Shown piece by piece: positions 60,469-64,000 of a stretch of DNA of 64,000 nt. The first letter of the stretch is position 1. Each line of letters begins with the position of its first letter. Under the pieces are notes generated by a model that worked only from the letters and a program-made list of their open reading frames with translations, searched no databases and was not told where the DNA came from. Location: assembly GCA_002869275.1 (NCBI GenBank), contig PKTF01000405.1:29117-93116 (forward strand). Reading direction: 5' to 3'. The position numbers and the translations under genes were made by a program. This stretch comes from Ignavibacteria bacterium. GTDB lineage: Bacteria; Bacteroidota; Ignavibacteria; SZUA-365.

Positions 60469-61080
60469 TTACAGATTCTTGGGCGTGACTGTGAATTCAT
60501 TGAGCGAGAAGGCGTACTTCCCTTCTGTCTTCATGGTACTGCGCATGCGGAGTGCTACACCAATCGCACGGATATCGCCCATCGTCGTGGTTTCATGCAG
60601 CGCGCCCCAGGAGTCAGTTGAGTAGTACCTGAATCGAAATCCGACAAGGTTTACGCTCTGTCCGAGGTTCTTTCTGCCGTTAACGATGCGATACAGTTTC
60701 GGCAGCTCGCGATCAAGTTCATTCACCGCCGTTACGGTTGATGTCGTCAGACTGGAAGTCGACGTACTCGTGCTAGTACCCGTGAGGTCTTTACTGAACG
60801 CATAGACCACGGTATCCAGCTTGCCGTCGTTATTGAGATCAGCACGGAAAGCAAAGAGGCTTTCCGTAGCGCGGAGGATGGGGACGGTATCGCAGCCGAA
60901 TCCCGCCTTCCGAAGATCATGACGCATGATGGTCGTGACATCACTCATGTCAGTCTGCGCCGTGACTTTGTTCGCGGATTCGATCTGTGAATCCTGCCGT
61001 TCACCCATGAACACGGTGAAATTCAGGATGATCATTCCTGCGATGATGACCGAGCCGATAATATCTAGTTGACTGCCCAT
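60469..61080 (-). CDS. Pseudopilin-like protein, PilW-type
   Basis: A 203-residue protein with an N-terminal helix (DIIGSVIIAGMIILNFTVF, residues 5-23) after MGSQL. It has the PilW-like feature TTIMRHDLRKAGFGCD (about residues 50-65). A Ser/Thr-rich linker of alternating TSTST lies near residues 100-117. PilW proteins are minor pilins that prime pilus assembly. Like its neighbours it lacks the usual prepilin leader; only a Gly precedes Ser at the start. It begins 11 bp after the preceding gene and ends 11 bp before the next. Confidence 0.68.
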   Translation of the reverse strand: MGSQLDIIGSVIIAGMIILNFTVFMGERQDSQIESANKVTAQTDMSDVTTIMRHDLRKAGFGCDTVPILRATESLFAFRADLNNDGKLDTVVYAFSKDLTGTSTSTSTSSLTTSTVTAVNELDRELPKLYRIVNGRKNLGQSVNLVGFRFRYYSTDSWGALHETTTMGDIRAIGVALRMRSTMKTEGKYAFSLNEFTVTPKNL

Positions 61081-61091
61081 GATGCACTCTG

Positions 61092-61607
61092 TTAATGTGT
61101 TGCGAGGTATGACATAGTGACGGGTTCATCCGAAAACTCATTCGTGATCACCAGCGTGACCAGTTTCGACCAGGTCCGCGAGTAACTCGACACGGTGGGA
61201 TTGCTGTCCTGAACGTAACGCACGTCACAGCGAACGGTGTATCCCCATGTGCCCCGCAGGCACTGCGGCGTTGCCGTTGTGAGCGAATCTCCGAGTTCCG
61301 GACTCGTGAACACCTGCCTGTGGAAATCATCCATGTCGTTAAAGTTGTCGGGGTAGCTTTCCCACGATCCTGGACCGCAGGCAGTGAGATCCTCGAGCTT
61401 GACGATTTTCTTTGTGTTTAATACCGCATCGAATGGCTTCTCCTGGATCTCTTCGATCAGGGAGCGACCAATGGCTATCGCTTTCTGTGTGTACTCGTTG
61501 GTATCGAGCACCTCCTCGTTCTCGAAATTGAGACTGCGGAAGTTCATCATGACGATACCCAGCAGCATAAATGCGGCGATCGTGAGTGCCATTTGTCCTG
61601 TATTCAT
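61092..61607 (-). CDS. Pseudopilin-like protein, PilV-type
   Basis: A 171-residue protein with an N-terminal helix (MALTIAAFMLLGIVMMNF, residues 6-23) after MNTGQ. The segment QKAIAIGRSLIEEIQEKPFDAV is typical of PilV-type minor pilins, where the helix continues into ALxxAxxxxExI. A beta domain with two Cys pairs possible (Cys78, Cys116, Cys127) follows. It is the first of three pseudopilin-like genes after pilB, 49 bp downstream of it. As in the others, a Gly-Gln pair lies just before the helix, without a basic leader or Glu5. Confidence 0.68.
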   Translation of the reverse strand: MNTGQMALTIAAFMLLGIVMMNFRSLNFENEEVLDTNEYTQKAIAIGRSLIEEIQEKPFDAVLNTKKIVKLEDLTACGPGSWESYPDNFNDMDDFHRQVFTSPELGDSLTTATPQCLRGTWGYTVRCDVRYVQDSNPTVSSYSRTWSKLVTLVITNEFSDEPVTMSYLATH

Positions 61608-61656
61608 GCCTTTCCTCGAGACTGATGGTGTTCGTGATGTCGGGATCGACGGTTAG

Positions 61657-63450
61657 CTAGTCTGACATCGTTGCCGAGATGACTTCCGATACGCAGGTGA
61701 TACCTTCCTTGACGCGTTCACGCGCGGAGGCGCGCAGGGTCAGCATGCCCTGACTGATGGCGATCCTGCGGATAAGATCCTCATCGATCTCCTCACCGGA
61801 ATCAAAAATCGCTTTTCGGATTTCCTTCGAGAAGAACAGTGACTCGTGAATCGCCGCACGTCCCTTGAATCCCTTCACACACTTTGAACAGCCGACCGCC
61901 TCGTAGAAGGTCGTCGATTCGATTTCCTCCTCTGTGAAACCGACACGCTGTAATTCACTGTGATCAAGATCCTTCGTCGGGCGTTTGCACTGTGTGCAGA
62001 GACGGCGCAGCAGTCGCTGGGCGACGACAAGGTTGATCGCATACGCGATGAGGAAGGGTTCGATGCCCATTTTGAACAGTCGGGTGACGGCACTGGGGGC
62101 ATCATTTGTATGAAGCGTGGAGAATGTGAGGTGACCGGTGTTTGCAAGTTTAATCGCGATATCCGCGGTCGATTTATCGCGCATCTCACCAACCATGACG
62201 ATATCGGGGTCATGACGGAGGATCGCGCGGATCGCCTGTTCGAAATCCACCTTATGCGAGATTTTTATCTGTCTCGCCCCGTCGATCACGTACTCAACAG
62301 GGTCCTCAACGGTGAGAACGTTTACCTGCGGGGTGATCACAGAGTATAAGGCCGCCACGAGAGTGGTACTCTTACCAGATCCGGTCGGACCAGTGAGGAT
62401 CACCATACCCTGGGGTTTCGAAATCGACTCGTTAAACCATTCGTAGGCCTTCTGCTGGAAACCGATCTTGCCGATATCCTTGATGACCTTGCGGCTGTCG
62501 AGAATACGAATGACGATGCTCTCGAATTTCTGCTGGTACTCCGAGCCGGAAATCGGAAGGACCGAGACTCGGAAACGGATGACGGTATTGTCGATGGTGC
62601 GCTGTATAAAACCGTCCTGTGCGGCGTCGCGTTCGAAACGGTCGATATTGAGACTGCGATCCTTGACCACGGCAAGCACCGCCTCGGGACGCGTTCCTTC
62701 CACCTTGTTCCATATTGCAAGCTTTCCATCGACACGGAAATGAAACTCGGTCACTGTTCTCGTGGTCGGAAAAATGTGAATATCACTCACGCCCAAACGT
62801 ACACCTTCGACGAGGCAGCCCTCGAAGAGGTTGACGAGCATGGACTTGTTGATTTCCTGATCAAGCTCGGCTTCATCAATACCGGATTCCACATCCGATT
62901 CGTTCAGCTCCGCTTCCATCTCCTTGATGTTTTCGAGAAACTCGTTGTCCCCGCGCAGGATATTGTCTATGTGGGGATTGAGCTGCTTCTGTTCCGCATA
63001 ATAGACCTCGTATTTGAGGGCACGGAAGAAGTTGGCAATCCTGGGGATGTCTCTGTGAATGGGTATCGAGGAAATCAGCACAAGCTTGTCGGGCGTGCGC
63101 GAATCAAATTGCAGCGGCAGGGTTCGTGACTTGAACAGTACTGCGCGCTGCTCGCTTGTGAGCGTCTCGATCATCTGTTTGATGAGATTGATACGTCGCT
63201 CGGTCATCGCCTCGTCAATCTTCAGGGTCTTGAAGGCATAGATTCGTGCGACCTCGGAAAATACAGTGTGGTGATCGAGGTTGTATTCGTCGACAAGAAT
63301 TTCAGCAAGACTGCGGTGACGGTGCCCCGCTTCTTTCTCCTTCGTGGATATCGCTTTCGAGACCGTTTCCCGATCGACGATACCCTTGTGCAGAAGGGCT
63401 ACGCCGACCTTATCGATCTTTCTTTCCAGCAATGAAGCTGCGGCATCCAT
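61657..63450 (-). CDS. pilB: Type IV pilus extension ATPase PilB
   Basis: A 597-residue GspE/PilB-class ATPase that powers pilus assembly. It has an N-terminal MshEN-like region (about 1-150), Walker A GPTGSGKST (354-362), an intact Asp box VEDPVE (381-386), Walker B GEMRD (421-425), His box GHLTFSTLHT (439-448) and the C-terminal four-Cys zinc site (Cys485, Cys488, Cys521, Cys524). There is an acidic insert around residues 170-200 (EMEAELNESDVESGIDEAEL). The ATG at 63450 lies 41 bp inside the pilC gene. It provides an internal contrast for the altered Asp box of the PilT-like neighbour. Confidence 0.95.
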   Translation of the reverse strand: MDAAASLLERKIDKVGVALLHKGIVDRETVSKAISTKEKEAGHRHRSLAEILVDEYNLDHHTVFSEVARIYAFKTLKIDEAMTERRINLIKQMIETLTSEQRAVLFKSRTLPLQFDSRTPDKLVLISSIPIHRDIPRIANFFRALKYEVYYAEQKQLNPHIDNILRGDNEFLENIKEMEAELNESDVESGIDEAELDQEINKSMLVNLFEGCLVEGVRLGVSDIHIFPTTRTVTEFHFRVDGKLAIWNKVEGTRPEAVLAVVKDRSLNIDRFERDAAQDGFIQRTIDNTVIRFRVSVLPISGSEYQQKFESIVIRILDSRKVIKDIGKIGFQQKAYEWFNESISKPQGMVILTGPTGSGKSTTLVAALYSVITPQVNVLTVEDPVEYVIDGARQIKISHKVDFEQAIRAILRHDPDIVMVGEMRDKSTADIAIKLANTGHLTFSTLHTNDAPSAVTRLFKMGIEPFLIAYAINLVVAQRLLRRLCTQCKRPTKDLDHSELQRVGFTEEEIESTTFYEAVGCSKCVKGFKGRAAIHESLFFSKEIRKAIFDSGEEIDEDLIRRIAISQGMLTLRASARERVKEGITCVSEVISATMSD

Positions 63451-64000
63451 GATAGGCTCGTTTCAAAATGTTACGGATTGGATGGGAAACGATCAGAAGC
63501 GTCGGCATGATTTCGCTGATACCCGGTGCGCTGTTGGGCTTGATCACCGCCGTTTCGGAGGAGACGATGGTAATGGCGGTCATGACGATCATGATGATGA
63601 GGGCAACCCACAACTGCATGAAATCCACTACGGATTTCAACTTGTATGTCGTCTCACGCTCATAGTAATTGGCGAGCTGCAGTGCCGTTTCACGTACCAT
63701 GCCAGTTTCCGCACCGGCGTGAAAACGAGACAGAGCCGTCTTTGTAAAGACTTCTGATGCTTCGAAGGACTCATGCAGACCCTTACCGTGCTTCAGCATC
63801 ATGGGGATGGTGATGGTCCGGATCTGGTTTGTGAAATAAGAATTTCCTGTTGCTTCGGCCGCCGTTTTTATCACATCGATGTTTTCACCGGATCCGCTGT
63901 AGAGCGAATAGAATACGCGGCAGAAAACTTCGATGGCGGTCTTATGAATCAACCCCCCCATGACGGGCAGGCGGAATGAGATTTTGTCGACCCACAGCCG
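63410..64000 (-). CDS. pilC: Type IV pilus inner-membrane platform PilC (3' part)
   Basis: The C-terminal 196 residues of a GspF/PilC platform protein; the frame is open to the window edge and the start lies outside. The visible part begins RLWVDKISFRLPVMGGLIHK, as in the second GspF domain. It contains FCRVFYSLYSGSGENIDVIKTAAEATGN and a hydrophobic segment LWVALIIMIVMTAITIV. Two membrane helices remain (about residues 125-145 and at the end). PilC is the rotor driven by PilB and PilT. It overlaps the pilB start by 41 bp. Confidence 0.93.
   Translation of the reverse strand, partial: RLWVDKISFRLPVMGGLIHKTAIEVFCRVFYSLYSGSGENIDVIKTAAEATGNSYFTNQIRTITIPMMLKHGKGLHESFEASEVFTKTALSRFHAGAETGMVRETALQLANYYERETTYKLKSVVDFMQLWVALIIMIVMTAITIVSSETAVIKPNSAPGISEIMPTLLIVSHPIRNILKRAYHGCRSFIAGKKDR

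Noticed and set aside
1..64000. CRISPR arrays, tRNA/rRNA genes, insertion sequences, prophage genes
   Set aside because: Scanned the gene-free gaps and the gene list; no repeat-spacer pattern, cloverleaf or transposase was found.

Overview
The window carries about 54 protein genes, nearly all chromosomal housekeeping or envelope functions. No rRNA, tRNA, CRISPR array, phage or transposon was seen. By eye the GC content is moderately high (mid-fifties percent, not computed). Several traits point to the Bacteroidota/Chlorobiota side of the tree, probably an Ignavibacteria- or Kapabacteria-like Gram-negative. Two large secreted proteins end in a type IX secretion (T9SS) sorting domain of the NYPNPFNP type. 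SecA is of the long form (1018 residues). Five signal peptidase I substrates would begin with Gln after cleavage. There is a pyruvoyl-dependent arginine decarboxylase and a DUF4296-like lipoprotein. The lineage is an inference; no marker gene could be searched.

Layout. 192-4739 (minus): secA, a Yip1-like membrane protein and a nanE-like epimerase. 4740-7940: a doubtful small secreted ORF and two divergent exported proteins, one a D-Ala-D-Ala carboxypeptidase. 7924-17537 (minus): the translation/RNA operon rimP-nusA-infB-rbfA-truB-ribF-rpsO-pnp plus a small protein, with a promoter and a hairpin/T-tract in its leader. 17688-19962 (plus): smpB, tyrS and arginine decarboxylase. 20002-25149 (minus): a tightly coupled run acyP-ispF-dedA-pap2-lnt-ltaE-thioesterase. 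25316-28194 (plus): a TldD/PmbA pair, the first with a Tat signal. 28177-33165: a DMT transporter, a lipoprotein, then an operon of carboxyltransferase, secreted protein and NtrC-type regulator. 33277-40300 (plus): a lone peptide ABC ATPase, a T9SS-exported M36-like peptidase, a glutaminyl-cyclase-like M28 lipoprotein, prmA and ppx. 40243-42203 (minus): nifS and birA. 42484-46119 (plus): a 1211-residue T9SS cargo with a broken zincin motif. 46172-51089: a TonB-like N-terminus protein, upp, a cation efflux pump with three C-terminal repeats, and an Rrf2 regulator with an ALDH7 dehydrogenase. 51191-64000 (minus): a type IV pilus operon running off the window edge: pilC, pilB, three pseudopilin-like proteins, a PilT-like ATPase, PilM-PilN and PilO-PilP fusions, a secretin, then a hybrid histidine kinase.

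The most interesting signals are as follows. (1) The compact fused pilus machine has an altered PilT Asp box and an attached kinase whose H-box lacks the usual Glu. (2) The TldD/PmbA pair has a Tat signal and no visible HExxxH motif. (3) The giant T9SS cargo keeps a zincin frame without its catalytic Glu or third ligand. (4) Gln at +1 of exported proteins coincides with a cyclase-like lipoprotein. (5) The NanE homologue seems to lack the family's catalytic Lys. (6) A palindrome lies upstream of the Rrf2 gene, and (7) a terminator-like hairpin lies in front of rimP.
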